Assembly: GCF_036038375.1 (NCBI RefSeq)
Contig: NZ_CP107935.1
Location: 1,550,001-1,614,000 of the forward strand
Source: Streptomyces sp. NBC_00414
GTDB taxonomy: Bacteria > Actinomycetota > Actinomycetes > Streptomycetales > Streptomycetaceae
DNA length: 64,000 bases
Direction of reading: 5' to 3'
This document shows, piece by piece, positions 24,421-33,834 of the stretch (the stretch's first letter is position 1; each line of letters starts with the position of its first letter). Under the pieces are notes generated by a model. It searched no databases and had not been told where the DNA came from. It worked only from the letters and a program-made list of their open reading frames with translations. The translations under genes and the position numbers were made by a program.

Positions 24421-25668
24421 TCAGCGCTCCCCGATCCGGCCCGGGGCGTCCGCCTCGGCCGCGAGCGGAATTCCCGTGTAGTTCGCGGCCAGTTCGGCGG
24501 CGGCCGAGCGGGACTGTGTGATCCGGCGCAGCCGCGCGAGCTGGACACGGTCCTCGAAGGCGTCGCCGTCCGGCCGCGTGTGGAACATCGTGGTCATGTC
24601 GTAGGAGAAGCGCGTCGCCTGCCAGACCCGGTCGAGGCACACGCGCGAGTACGAGTCGAGGAGCCGGGTCGATCCGGAGCGGTGGAGCTCGGCGAAGCCG
24701 CGGGCCAGCACGCGGACGTCGGACACGGCCAGATTCAGCCCCTTGGCTCCCGTCGGCGGCACGATGTGCGCGGCGTCCCCGGCGAGGAACAGCCGGCCGT
24801 GCCGCATCGGTTCGTGGACGTGACTGCGCATCGGGGTGACGGACTTGGCGGTGATCGGGCCGCGCTCCAACTGCCAGTCGCCGTCGATCGCGAAGCGGGC
24901 GTCCAGCTCGTCCCATATGCGTTCGTCCGGCCAGTCGTCGGCCTCCGTACCGGTCGGGACCTGCAGATACAGCCTCGACACGGATGTCGAGCGCATGCTG
25001 TGCAGCGCGAAGCCGCCCGGACCCCGCGCGTAGATCAACTCGTCGCAGGAGGGCGGCACATCGGCCAGTATCCCGAGCCAGGAGTAGGGGTACTCATGGG
25101 TGTACGTACGGCTGACGGCGGCCGGGAAGGCGTCGCGGGCGATGCCGTGGAAGCCGTCGCAGCCGACCACGTAGTCGCAGGTGAGTGTCTTCTCGCGGCC
25201 CTCGTGCACGAAGCGTACGAGGGGTGCGCCGCTCCCCCGGCCCTCGACGCCTTCCCGGCCCTCGGCGCTCCCGGTGTTCTCGACCGCGACGGCCTCCGCC
25301 TCGAACAACAGCGGTGGCCCTTCAGCGAGTTGCAGCCCGACGAGGTCCTTCACGATCTCCGTCTGGGCGTAGATCGTGACCGTGCGACCGCCGGTGAGCG
25401 CAGGGAAGTCGACGCGGTGCCGCGCGCGGCCGAAGCGCAGCTCGATGCCGTGGTGGACCAGGCCCTCGGCCTCCAGGCGATCGGCGGCCCCGCACTCGCG
25501 CAGCGCGTCCACCGTGCCCTGCTCCAGCATTCCGGCCCGCTGGCGTTGCTCGACGTACGCGCGGGTCCTGCTCTCCAGAACGACGCAGTCGATGCCCGTC
25601 CGGTGCAGTGAGCGGGCCAGCAGGAGCCCGGCCGGGCCCCCGCCGATGATGCCGACCGTCGTCCGCAT
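24421..25668 (-). CDS. pobA: 4-hydroxybenzoate 3-monooxygenase
   Basis: 415 residues. FAD enzyme converting 4-hydroxybenzoate to protocatechuate using NAD(P)H and oxygen, the entry step to the beta-ketoadipate pathway. GIIGGGPAGLLLARSLHRTG is the FAD-binding motif, CDYVVGCDGFHGIAR the DG motif, and RLFLAGDAAHIVPPTGAKG the GD motif; QRAGMLEQGTVDAL and SWLGILADVPP fit PobA rather than other phenol hydroxylases. It lies 17 bp downstream of a LacI-type gene on the same strand, which is probably its regulator and co-transcribed. pca genes are not in the window. Confidence 0.93.
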   Translation of the reverse strand: MRTTVGIIGGGPAGLLLARSLHRTGIDCVVLESRTRAYVEQRQRAGMLEQGTVDALRECGAADRLEAEGLVHHGIELRFGRARHRVDFPALTGGRTVTIYAQTEIVKDLVGLQLAEGPPLLFEAEAVAVENTGSAEGREGVEGRGSGAPLVRFVHEGREKTLTCDYVVGCDGFHGIARDAFPAAVSRTYTHEYPYSWLGILADVPPSCDELIYARGPGGFALHSMRSTSVSRLYLQVPTGTEADDWPDERIWDELDARFAIDGDWQLERGPITAKSVTPMRSHVHEPMRHGRLFLAGDAAHIVPPTGAKGLNLAVSDVRVLARGFAELHRSGSTRLLDSYSRVCLDRVWQATRFSYDMTTMFHTRPDGDAFEDRVQLARLRRITQSRSAAAELAANYTGIPLAAEADAPGRIGER

Positions 25669-25685
25669 GACACACCCCCGGAGAT

Positions 25686-26720
25686 TCAGCTCGATTCGCG
25701 GTGCACGACCGTCGCTCCCAGTACCTCGTGCGCCTCGGGCTCCGCGGTGGGCTCGCGCACCGCGCGGTCGACCAGTTCGGCGAGTTCCCGCCCGGAGGGA
25801 AGCTCGATGTGGACCGTGCTCAGCCGTGGGCGCAGCAGCCGGCCGAGCATCAGGTCGTCGGCGCCGACGACGGCCGTCTCGCCCGGTATGCCGACGCCCT
25901 CGTCCTGCAGGGCGCGCATCAGCAGCATCGCGAACTCGTCGTTGTACGCGAAGACCGCGTCCAGGCCGAGGGACCGCCAGCGCCCCGCGAGGTCGGCCGC
26001 GGCCTTCTCGTCGTACGCGAGCGGCACCTCGGTCAATGTGGCGTCCGTGCCGGCCAGTGCCTGCCGTACGCCTTCGAGCCGGGGTCTGGAGAAGATCTCC
26101 AGGCCGGGATCCTCGGGCACCAGCACACCGACGCGGCGGTAGCCCCGGGACAGCAGGTGCGTGCCGACGCTGCGGCCGACCCCGTGGTGGTCCATGAGCA
26201 GCGCGTGCGCGCCCTCGATGCGTTCGGGGCCGAGGGTGACCACGGCCCGGGCGCCGGAGCGCTTGAGCACGGACACCCCCCGCGGGCCCAGTCCGCCGCC
26301 GGGCGCCAGCACGGCGACCGGTCGCAGCTCGGCCCAGGCGCGGGCCGCCTCGTCGCCCTGGAGCCCGAGGCCCCCGTACTGCACGACGGTGTACTCAAGT
26401 CGGCTGAGCGCCCACTGGAGTTCGTTGAAGAACTGGCTGTAGAGCGGGCCGACGGGCACGTCCGGGGAGGGCATCAGGACCATGCGGCTGTGCCCGGCGC
26501 GCAGGCTGCGGGCCGCGGCGTGCGGCACGTACCCGAGTTCCTCGGCCGCCTCGTGGACGCGGCGGCGGGTGGGCTCGCTGATCCGGACGGCGCTGGTGTT
26601 GTTGAGGACGTAGGAGACGGTCGCGCGTGAGACACCCGCCAGACGGGCCACATCGGCGCTCGTCGGCACGGAGTGCTGCGCGGGCGACGGAGGGGCGGAT
26701 GTTTTCGGTATCTGCACCAT
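25686..26720 (-). CDS. LacI-family transcriptional regulator
   Basis: 344 residues from ATG 26720. The N-terminal helix-turn-helix and hinge read SADVARLAGVSRATVSYVLN and HEAAEELGYVPHAAARSLRA; the rest is a periplasmic-binding-like sensor domain (VFAYNDEFAMLLMRALQDEG, VVGADDLMLGRLLRPRLSTV). Because pobA follows after 17 bp in the same direction, it probably senses 4-hydroxybenzoate or a related aromatic, although streptomycete PobR proteins are often of another family. Longer start codons would add low-complexity sequence and are rejected. Confidence 0.9.
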   Translation of the reverse strand: MVQIPKTSAPPSPAQHSVPTSADVARLAGVSRATVSYVLNNTSAVRISEPTRRRVHEAAEELGYVPHAAARSLRAGHSRMVLMPSPDVPVGPLYSQFFNELQWALSRLEYTVVQYGGLGLQGDEAARAWAELRPVAVLAPGGGLGPRGVSVLKRSGARAVVTLGPERIEGAHALLMDHHGVGRSVGTHLLSRGYRRVGVLVPEDPGLEIFSRPRLEGVRQALAGTDATLTEVPLAYDEKAAADLAGRWRSLGLDAVFAYNDEFAMLLMRALQDEGVGIPGETAVVGADDLMLGRLLRPRLSTVHIELPSGRELAELVDRAVREPTAEPEAHEVLGATVVHRESS

Positions 26721-26830
26721 GAGTACGGCATCCTTGCAGAAGCCGGGGGCGGCCCCGGGGCCGGGGGGCGCCGGGCGCGGCGGACACCCCGCTCCGCACG
26801 ATCGTGCGCGGTGCGGCCCAAGTCGCTTTC

Positions 26831-27493
26831 CTAGTGCGGTAGTTCCGTCCGGGTCAGGCGTGCGACCAGGTCGGTCCAGCCCGCTTCCAGCCGCTCCAGC
26901 GGCATCCCGCACTCCTTGGTCAGGTAGTGGATCAGCGCGGGGTCGAGATAGCCCATCAGCGTCTGGGCGAGGAGGGCGCAGTCGGCGTCCGGCACCGCCT
27001 GCCGCAGCAGCAGCGTGACGTGGCCGGTGAGGAAGCGCTGGGGCGGGAACGAGAAGCGGCGGGACGGTTCCGGCTGGGCCGCCAGTTGCAGGTCCAGGTG
27101 GTCGACCGCCTGCCGCAGGACGGCACAGCCGAACGCCCTCAGCCGCTCGACCGGCGGTGCGCCGGGGCCCAGCGGTGGCGGGCCGCTGAGGAAGGCGGCC
27201 TGGAGCTGCTTGGCGGAGTGGTCCAGGAGGGCCATCAGCAGGCCGGTGCGGTCGCCGAAGCGGCGGAAGACGGTTCCCTTGCCGACCGAGGCCGCCGCGG
27301 CCACCGCCTCCATCGTGACGCCGGCCGCGCCGTGCTCCTCGACCAGGCGCGTGGCCGCCTCCAGCAGCCGGGCGCGGTTGCGCGCCGCGTCGGCACGCAG
27401 GCAGGGCTCGTCCTCACCGGTGGACAGCTCCAGGAGAACGGGCTCGTCACTCGGTGCCTGGGGCTTCGGAAAGGGCGGCAGGGAGGCGGGCAT
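26831..27493 (-). CDS. TetR-family transcriptional repressor
   Basis: 220 residues from ATG 27493 (ATG 27499 gives 222). The helix-turn-helix is GVTMEAVAAAASVGKGTVFR-RFGDRTGLL; the C-terminal half is the helical ligand domain. The 118-bp gap to the divergent NADPH:FMN reductase gene contains two GGACC-N2-GGTCC palindromes that overlap the likely promoters, so this protein probably represses both itself and the reductase, responding to an oxidant, quinone or drug. Unusual proline-rich N-terminal arm before the HTH. Confidence 0.9.
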   Translation of the reverse strand: MPASLPPFPKPQAPSDEPVLLELSTGEDEPCLRADAARNRARLLEAATRLVEEHGAAGVTMEAVAAAASVGKGTVFRRFGDRTGLLMALLDHSAKQLQAAFLSGPPPLGPGAPPVERLRAFGCAVLRQAVDHLDLQLAAQPEPSRRFSFPPQRFLTGHVTLLLRQAVPDADCALLAQTLMGYLDPALIHYLTKECGMPLERLEAGWTDLVARLTRTELPH

Positions 27494-27523
27494 GAACACA
27501 TCGTAACGCCGGGGAAGAAAACT

Positions 27524-27572
27524 GGACCGTGGTCCGTTTGACTGGTAGAACTTTTAAACGGACCCCGGTCCG
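27524..27572. promoter_or_regulatory. Double palindromic operator in the TetR/reductase intergenic region
   Basis: GGACCGTGGTCC (27524-27535) and CGGACCCCGGTCCG (27559-27572) share the half site GGACC with 2-bp spacing; flanks TTTGAC and AAACGGA also mirror each other (27536 and 27556). Two sites about 36 bp centre to centre between divergent genes is the classic layout for TetR-type control. Confidence 0.7.
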
Positions 27573-27611
27573 GATCGTAACGGCAATGTTTCGTCCCCTT
27601 TGGAGCCCCCC

Positions 27612-28175
27612 ATGTCTGTTCGTATCCTCGCGCTCGTCGGCAGCCTTCGCGCCGGCTCCCACAACCGCCAGCTCGCCGAGGCCTCCGTCAAGCTCGCGCC
27701 CGAGGGCGCCGAGGTCGACCTGTTCGAGGGCCTGGCCGAGATCCCCTTCTACAACGAGGACATCGACGTCGAGGGCAATGTCCCGGCCGCCGCGGTACGG
27801 CTCCGTGAGGCCGCGGCCGGCGCCGACGCCCTGCTGCTCTTCTCGCCCGAGTACAACGGCACCATCCCGGCCGTCCTGAAGAACGCCATCGACTGGCTGT
27901 CCCGCCCGTTCGGCGCGAGCTCCCTCAACGGCAAGCCCCTCGCCGTGGTCGGCACCGCCTACGGCCAGTTCGGCGGCGTCTGGGCGCAGGACGAGACCCG
28001 CAAGGCCGCCGGTATCGCCGGCGCCAAGGTTCTTGAGGACATCAAGCTCTCCATCCCCGGTTCGGTCGTCCGCTTCGCCGAGACGCACCCCTCCGACGAC
28101 GCCGAGGTCGCCGCCCAGCTGACCGAGGTCATCACCCGGATCCACGGCGAGGCGAGCGCGCCCGTCGCCGCCTGA
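27612..28175 (+). CDS. NAD(P)H-dependent FMN reductase (flavodoxin-like)
   Basis: 187 residues. Flavodoxin-fold reductase that transfers electrons from NAD(P)H to FMN, quinones or azo dyes. The FMN phosphate loop is ALVGSLRAGSHNRQLAEA, and the characteristic FSPEYNGTIPAVLKNAIDWL follows in the middle, with VVGTAYGQFGG after it. Start ATG 27612 is preceded by GGAGCC. Control by the divergent TetR repressor through the doubled palindrome is likely, making it an inducible detoxification enzyme. Confidence 0.93.
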   Translation: MSVRILALVGSLRAGSHNRQLAEASVKLAPEGAEVDLFEGLAEIPFYNEDIDVEGNVPAAAVRLREAAAGADALLLFSPEYNGTIPAVLKNAIDWLSRPFGASSLNGKPLAVVGTAYGQFGGVWAQDETRKAAGIAGAKVLEDIKLSIPGSVVRFAETHPSDDAEVAAQLTEVITRIHGEASAPVAA

Positions 28176-28309
28176 CCCGGACACGTTCCCGGACACATCC
28201 GTGACGCGCGGTTCCCACCGCGCGTCACACGCGTCCGCGGCAGGTGTCCGAAACACCTGCCGGTAGTACGTACCCGTAGTACAGGTCGGACGGAAGGTGC
28301 CACCGCGCG

Positions 28310-29149
28310 ATGACGACGTCCGCCCCAGCCACCGCGCCCAAGCTCGTGGCCACCGATCTCGACGGGACGCTGCTGCGCAGCGACGGGACCGTCTCCGGAC
28401 GGACAGCGGCCGCACTCGCGGCGGCCGAAGCGGCGGGTATCCGTCTCGCGCTGGTCACCGGCCGGCCCCCGCGGAGCCTCGCCGTCCTGCACGAGGACAT
28501 CGGACGGCACTTCGCGATCACCGCCAACGGCGCCGCCGTGTACGCGCCCGACGGCACCGCCGTACGGCTGTCGCCGTTCCCGACAGCGCCGCTCACCGCG
28601 CTCGTGGCGCGCGTCCGGGCCGCGGTGCCCGGCGTTTCCTTCGCCTTCGAGTACGAGCGGGACTTCGGCCACGAACAGGCCTACCCCGCCTGGTCGTACG
28701 GGGAGTCGGCGGTCGAACTGATCGGTACCGCAGAGGACTTGCTCGCGCGGACCCCGGAACGCCCCGTCTTCAAGGTCCTCGCCCATCACCCGACGCTGTC
28801 GCTGCACGACTTCCACGAGCGGGCGCGGCTCGGCGCGGGCGACGACGCCGAGACCACGCACTCCACGGGTCTGGCGCTGGTCGAGTTCAGCGCGCCGGGC
28901 GTCACCAAGGCCAGCGCGCTCACCGCGTGGAGCGCCGAACTCGGCCTGGGCCCCGACGACATCGCCGCGTTCGGCGACATGCCCAACGACCTGCCCATGC
29001 TCGGGGCGGTGGGCCGCTCGTACGCCATGGCCAACGCCGATCCCGAGGTCAGGCGGGCCGCCCGGTTCCACACCGCCTCGAACGACGAGGACGGTGTGGC
29101 GCAGATGCTGGAGCGGTTCGTGCGACTGGCGCGTGACGAGGCCGCGTAG
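28310..29149 (+). CDS. HAD-superfamily hydrolase, Cof type
   Basis: 279 residues. Type IIB (Cof) HAD phosphatase. Motif I VATDLDGTLLRSDGT holds the nucleophile Asp; motif II is LVTGRPP; motif III Lys is in VTKASALTAW; motif IV AFGDMPNDLPML binds Mg. The C2 cap lies between. Family members dephosphorylate sugar phosphates, pyridoxal phosphate or FMN-related compounds. Substrate not deducible. It stands alone, 134 bp after the FMN reductase gene. Confidence 0.93.
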   Translation: MTTSAPATAPKLVATDLDGTLLRSDGTVSGRTAAALAAAEAAGIRLALVTGRPPRSLAVLHEDIGRHFAITANGAAVYAPDGTAVRLSPFPTAPLTALVARVRAAVPGVSFAFEYERDFGHEQAYPAWSYGESAVELIGTAEDLLARTPERPVFKVLAHHPTLSLHDFHERARLGAGDDAETTHSTGLALVEFSAPGVTKASALTAWSAELGLGPDDIAAFGDMPNDLPMLGAVGRSYAMANADPEVRRAARFHTASNDEDGVAQMLERFVRLARDEAA

Positions 29150-29203
29150 AGCACCCGGACCGCGCCGGACCGTACCGGGGCCACACCGGCCGGCGGCCGT
29201 GGC

Positions 29204-30085
29204 TCAGCCGAGTCCGGCCAGCCGCTCGACGAGCGGGGCGACCCCGCGCTCGATCCACTCGGCGGGCTCGTCCACCCGCGGACCGAGGATCACCGTCTCG
29301 ATGCCGAGCCGCGCGTACTGCGCCATCTCCCGTGTGAAGGCGTCGAGTTCGGCCTCGCTCCTGGGGTCGCCCGAGTGGACCATCGTCTTGCGCACGTCGG
29401 CGTACTCGCGGCCCACCGCGTCGCAGTGCCCGCGCAGGACGTCCAGCTTGTGCCCGACCTCCTCCGGGGTCGAGGCGAACAGGTTGCAGGCGTCCGCGTA
29501 CTGGGCGACCAGCCGCAGCGTCTTCTTCTCGCCACTGCCGCCGACCATGATCTCCGGGCGCGGGGTGCTCACCGGCGCCGGTACGCAGAGGGTCTCGGCC
29601 AGTCGGTAGTGCTTGCCCTCGAAGGGCCCGTTCGCCTGCGGGTCCCACATCTGCAGACAGATCCGCAGCGTCTCCTCCAGCCGTTCGAAACGCTCCGCGA
29701 GCGCCGGGAACGGCACGCCCAGGCCCTCGTGCTCGCGGTCGTACCAGGCCGCTCCGATCCCCAGTGTGGCCCGGCCGCCCGACAGCACGTCGAGCGTCGT
29801 GGCGATCTTGGCGAGGAGCCCGGGGTGGCGGTAGGTCACCCCGGTCACGAGCGTCCCGAGCCGCACGGTGGAGGTGTGGGCGGCGAGGAAGCCGAGGGTC
29901 GTGTACGACTCCAGCATGGCGTCCTCGGCACCGCCGTTGAACTCCATCTGGAAGTAGTGGTCCATGACCGACATCCAGCTCACGCCCGCGGCCTCGGCGG
30001 CGGCACCCGCCGCGGCCAGCTCGGGGCCGATCGCGGCCGCGCCGCGAGGATGGTTGAACCGGTTGATGTGAACGCCGACCCGCAT
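29204..30085 (-). CDS. LLM-class F420-dependent oxidoreductase
   Basis: 293 residues, beginning MRVGVHINRFNHPRGAAAIG. Luciferase-like TIM-barrel protein: EAAGVSWMSVMDHYFQMEF, AHTSTVRLGTLVTGVTYRHP, GRATLGIGAAWYDREHEGLG and PRPEIMVGGSGEKKTLRLVA are the conserved strand-loop segments of the F420-using branch. Probably reduces or oxidises a small organic molecule with F420 or FMN. It is convergent with the HAD gene and divergent from the amidase gene. Confidence 0.9.
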   Translation of the reverse strand: MRVGVHINRFNHPRGAAAIGPELAAAGAAAEAAGVSWMSVMDHYFQMEFNGGAEDAMLESYTTLGFLAAHTSTVRLGTLVTGVTYRHPGLLAKIATTLDVLSGGRATLGIGAAWYDREHEGLGVPFPALAERFERLEETLRICLQMWDPQANGPFEGKHYRLAETLCVPAPVSTPRPEIMVGGSGEKKTLRLVAQYADACNLFASTPEEVGHKLDVLRGHCDAVGREYADVRKTMVHSGDPRSEAELDAFTREMAQYARLGIETVILGPRVDEPAEWIERGVAPLVERLAGLG

Positions 30086-30341
30086 GTCCGTCTCCGTCGC
30101 GCTGGAATCACCGTCGGACAGTCGCCGACTCCCGTGACGGTAGAACTTGAAGAGCGCTCGAAGGCAAGGCCGGAGCGGCGGGCAGGACCTGGTACGCAGG
30201 TCAACCGCCGCCCCCGCCGACGAAGTTGCACGCCCCGTACCGCATACGCCATCCGGAGGTTACCGTTCGGTAGACATCGTGCTCCCGGAGGTGGCCGACC
30301 CCTATGACTCCCGTGGCTCCCGACCGTGTCCGCAGGCCCGG

Positions 30342-31811
30342 ATGACTCCCGACCGTGCCGCGGGGCTCGCGCAGCGCGCCCGTGCCCTGGCCGAGGGCAC
30401 GGTGTCCTCGCGGACGCTCGTCGAGGAGGCCCTCGCCGGGATCGAGGCCACGCAGGGCACGCTGAACGCCTTCCGGCTGGTGCGCGCCCGGGCGGCGCTC
30501 GCCGAGGCCGACGCGGCGGACAAGGAGCTGGCGGCGGGCGGCCGCCGGCCGCTGCTCGGGGTGCCGCTGGCGGTCAAGGACGACATGGACGTGGCGGGCG
30601 AGCCGACGGCCTTCGGCTGCCGCGGCACGTTCCCGCCGGTGCCCGAGGACGGCGAGGCGGTACGCAGGCTGCGGGCGGCCGGGGCCGTGATCGTCGGCAA
30701 GACCAACACCTGTGAGCTGGGACAGTGGCCCTTCACCGAGGGCCCGGCCTTCGGCGAGACCCGCAACCCGTGGCACCCCGGCCACACGCCGGGCGGCTCG
30801 TCCGGCGGTTCGGCCGCCGCCGTCGCGGCGGGCCTGGTCCCCGCCGCGCTGGGCTCGGACGGGGCGGGCTCGGTACGCATCCCCGCGTCCTGGACCCATC
30901 TGATCGGCATCAAGCCGCAGCGCGGCCGGATCTCGACCTGGCCGCGCCCCGAGTCCTTCCACGGCATCACGGTCAACGGCACGCTGGCCCGCACCGTCGA
31001 GGACGCAGCACTGCTCCTGGACGCGGCGAGCGGCAGCCACGCACGCGATCTGCACCGCCCGCCCGCGCTGCGCGTCTCGGACGCGGTGGGCCGGGACCCG
31101 GGGCGGCTGCGGATCGCGCTGTCGCTGAAACCCCCGTTCACGGCGCTGCCCGCGCGACTGAGCCCCGACGTACGGGCCCGGGTCGTCGCCCTCGCGGAAC
31201 GGCTGGCCGCGCTCGGGCACGAGGTCGAGGAGGCCGACCCGCCGTACGGGCAGATCGGGCTGGCGTTCGTTCCGCGCGCCACCGCCGGTATCGCCGAGCG
31301 CGTGCGTGACGTGCCCGACGCCGCCCTGCTGGACCGGCGCACCCGTGAGGCGGCCCGGCTCGGACGGCTGCTCGGCGGGGCCCCGCTGCGGGCCGCCCGG
31401 CGCGCCGAGGCACGGCTGCACCGGCGGATCGGCGTGCTCTTCGAGACGTACGACGTGGTGCTGGCCCCGACGACGGCCGCTCCGCCGCCGCGGATCGGTG
31501 CCCTGCACTCTCTGAGCGGCTTCGGCACCGACCGGGCCATGATCGCCGCGTGTCCGTACGCCTGGCCGTGGAACGTGCTGGGCTGGCCCGGGGTGAACGT
31601 CCCCGCGGGGTTCGTCGAGGGTTCCCTGCCCGTGGGCGCCCAACTCCTCGGTCCCGCGCACAGCGAACCGCTCCTCGTCTCGCTCGCCGCACAGCTGGAG
31701 GCGGACCAGCGGTGGTACGAGCGGTGGCCGGCCGGCGCGTCGGACGGCGGACCGGGCGGCGGTGCGGGGGAGTTCGGTCCGCCCGCCGGTCCCCGGGCCG
31801 CGGCCCCGTAG
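30342..31811 (+). CDS. Amidase (amidase-signature family)
   Basis: 489 residues from ATG 30342; an upstream in-frame GTG at 30279 is possible. Serine hydrolase with the Ser-cisSer-Lys triad: Lys in GVPLAVKDDMDVAG, the glycine/serine signature HTPGGSSGGSAAAVAAGLVP and the nucleophile Ser in GSDGAGSVRIPAS. Hydrolyses an amide, substrate unknown; the length and the PSGGS variant resemble the amidases related to GatA but it lacks GatB/C neighbours. The gene ends 11 bp before the small NfeD-like gene. Confidence 0.92.
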   Translation: MTPDRAAGLAQRARALAEGTVSSRTLVEEALAGIEATQGTLNAFRLVRARAALAEADAADKELAAGGRRPLLGVPLAVKDDMDVAGEPTAFGCRGTFPPVPEDGEAVRRLRAAGAVIVGKTNTCELGQWPFTEGPAFGETRNPWHPGHTPGGSSGGSAAAVAAGLVPAALGSDGAGSVRIPASWTHLIGIKPQRGRISTWPRPESFHGITVNGTLARTVEDAALLLDAASGSHARDLHRPPALRVSDAVGRDPGRLRIALSLKPPFTALPARLSPDVRARVVALAERLAALGHEVEEADPPYGQIGLAFVPRATAGIAERVRDVPDAALLDRRTREAARLGRLLGGAPLRAARRAEARLHRRIGVLFETYDVVLAPTTAAPPPRIGALHSLSGFGTDRAMIAACPYAWPWNVLGWPGVNVPAGFVEGSLPVGAQLLGPAHSEPLLVSLAAQLEADQRWYERWPAGASDGGPGGGAGEFGPPAGPRAAAP

Positions 31812-31821
31812 GCTTGGGTCC

Positions 31822-32040
31822 GTGGACGACGCGTCGATGGTGGGGCTCATGGGGCGGGTCACCGGCACGGTGGGGCCCGGGCTCGTCGGCGAGGTGATCG
31901 TCCGGGTCCGTGGCGGCGCCGAGCACTTCCTCGCGTACGCCGCCTCCTCGAAGGACCGCATCGAGTCGGGCACGGTGGTCATGGTGGTGGAGTACCTGCC
32001 GCCGCGGACGGTGTACGTGTCGGCCGCGTACGACAGTTGA
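31822..32040 (+). CDS. NfeD-like small OB-fold protein, flotillin partner
   Basis: 72 residues from GTG 31822. The sequence GLMGRVTGTVGPGLVGEVIV and VVMVVEYLPPRTVYVSAAY matches the soluble OB-fold that ends NfeD proteins. NfeD genes sit next to flotillin (SPFH) genes across bacteria, and here a flotillin gene follows after 147 bp, which supports the call. This version lacks the membrane helices of long NfeD forms. It is likely to bind the flotillin scaffold at the inner membrane. Confidence 0.7.
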   Translation: MDDASMVGLMGRVTGTVGPGLVGEVIVRVRGGAEHFLAYAASSKDRIESGTVVMVVEYLPPRTVYVSAAYDS

Positions 32041-32187
32041 AGCCGTCCGCGGGCGTCCGGACCACCTGAGCGCGCGGTACGTATCAAGGCTGTCCCAAGG
32101 ACGCGTCGGCCTCTGTACCCATGGGCTGTCGCGGGCGCACACTCCCCTTCGTTCGGTGCCGACAGGGCACCATCCAACAGGGGGCGA

Positions 32188-33684
32188 ATGCCGATGGTTG
32201 TCGGCGTCGTGGCGGGGGCAGCGGTCCTCGCGCTCATTTTCGTCGTAGTGGTCTTCAAGCTGATGTGGCGCGTCGCGGAACCCAACGAAGCACTGATCAT
32301 CTCCGGTTCGAAGCATCGCACCGAAGGCATCGAGGAGGGGATGGGTTTCCGTATCGTCACCGGGCGCGGCACCCTCGTGCTGCCGGGCATCCAGGCGGTC
32401 CGCAAACTCTCGCTCGACCTCAACGAGACCGATCTGTCCGTCGACTGCGTGACCCACCAGGGCATACCTCTCAAGGTGCGGGGCGTGGTCATCTTCAAGG
32501 TGGGCGACGACTTCGTGTCGATCGCCAACGCGGGACGCCGGTTCCTCGATCAGCAGAAGCTGGTGGCGGAGCGGGTGCACAACGTGTTCGCCGGCCATCT
32601 GCGGTCCATCGTCGGCGGACTGACCGTCGAGGACATGATCCGCGACCGCGACAAACTCACCGGGCAGACCCGTGCCGCGTGCGGTACGGAGATGGAGAAG
32701 CTCGGACTGATCGTCGACTCGCTGCAGATCCACGAGATCGAGGATCCGACGGGCTACATCAAGAACCTGGCCATGCCGCACGCGGCGGCCGTCCAGCGGG
32801 ACGCGCGGATCGCGCAGGCACAGGCCAACCGGCTGGCCACCGAGGCCGAGCAGCAGGCCGCCGCGCGGATGGCGGAGGCGACCCGGGACAGCGAGATCCT
32901 GCAGGCCGGATACCAGGCGGAGCGCGACAAGGCCGCGGCCAAGGCGCGGCAGGCCGGGCCGCTCGCCGAGGCGGGGGCCCGGCAGGAGGTCGTGGTCCAG
33001 GAGACGCGCGTCGCCGAGCTGAAGGCCCACCGGCGCGAGCAGCAGCTCCAGGCGGACGTCCGCAAGCCCGCGGACGCGAAGGCGTACGAGAAGCGGACGC
33101 TGGCCGAGGCGGAGCGCGATGTCCGGATCTCCGCCGCGCAGGCCAAGGCCAAGGAGACCGAATTGGCCGCGGCGGCCGAGGCGACCCGGGTGAAGACGGC
33201 CGCGGGCGCGGAGGCAGAGGCGACGAAGGCGCGCGGTGCGGCCACCGCGACGGCGACCAGGGCCACGGGTGAGGCGGAAGCCGCCGCCCAGCAGGCCAAG
33301 GGTCTCGCCGTCGCCGAGTCGACACGGGCGAAGGGGCTCGCGGAGGCGGAGGCCATCGCGGCGCGGGCCGCCGCACTGGCGGAGAACCAGGAGGCGGTCG
33401 TCGCGCAGCAGCTCGCGGAGAACTGGCCGGAGATCGTCAAGGCCGGTGCGGGGGCGTTCGGGAACGTGGAGCACATGGTGCTGCTGAACGGGGCGGACGG
33501 GATGTCCGACATGTTTGCCAAGGCGCTGACCATGGGTGGGACGGGGCTCGGGCTTGCCCGGCAACTGCTCGCTTCCATGAACACGAACGGGCATGTGGGC
33601 AAGGAGGGTTCGGGTGTGAACGGGTTCACTTCTCCGGGGCCTGCGCCGAGTTCGCAGAAGGTGGGGGTGGACGGGGAGTCGTAG
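32188..33684 (+). CDS. floT: Flotillin-like SPFH/band-7 membrane scaffold protein
   Basis: 498 residues with GGGGGCGA before ATG 32188. N-terminal membrane segment (VVAGAAVLALIFVVVVFKL), SPFH domain (about 30-190; ISGSKHRTEGIEEGMGFRIV, ERVHNVFAGHLRSIVGGLTV), then a long Ala/Glu/Lys/Arg coiled coil (about 200-400) and a Gly/Ser-rich tail. Flotillins build detergent-resistant membrane domains. The small NfeD-like gene just upstream is the expected partner. Symbol by family only. Confidence 0.9.
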   Translation: MPMVVGVVAGAAVLALIFVVVVFKLMWRVAEPNEALIISGSKHRTEGIEEGMGFRIVTGRGTLVLPGIQAVRKLSLDLNETDLSVDCVTHQGIPLKVRGVVIFKVGDDFVSIANAGRRFLDQQKLVAERVHNVFAGHLRSIVGGLTVEDMIRDRDKLTGQTRAACGTEMEKLGLIVDSLQIHEIEDPTGYIKNLAMPHAAAVQRDARIAQAQANRLATEAEQQAAARMAEATRDSEILQAGYQAERDKAAAKARQAGPLAEAGARQEVVVQETRVAELKAHRREQQLQADVRKPADAKAYEKRTLAEAERDVRISAAQAKAKETELAAAAEATRVKTAAGAEAEATKARGAATATATRATGEAEAAAQQAKGLAVAESTRAKGLAEAEAIAARAAALAENQEAVVAQQLAENWPEIVKAGAGAFGNVEHMVLLNGADGMSDMFAKALTMGGTGLGLARQLLASMNTNGHVGKEGSGVNGFTSPGPAPSSQKVGVDGES

Positions 33685-33735
33685 CGGCGCCGTCGGGGCC
33701 GGGGGTCGTTGACGGGTGCGGGGCGGCTGCGGCTG

Positions 33736-33830
33736 GGTGCGCAGTTCCCCGCGCCCCTCAAGCAAGAGCGGCGGTTGCCCGTGCCCCTGGCCGGAAAGGG
33801 GTGCGGGCCATCGCTGTAAGGGGCGCGGGT
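33736..33830. repeat. Streptomyces intergenic palindromic repeat
   Basis: GCGCAGTTCCCCGCGCCCCT near 33739-33758 and GGGGCGCGGG near 33819 are inverted copies of the widespread unit seen also at 45620-45770 and 50280-50512. It may act as terminator of the flotillin gene. Confidence 0.7.
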
Positions 33831-33834
33831 TAAC

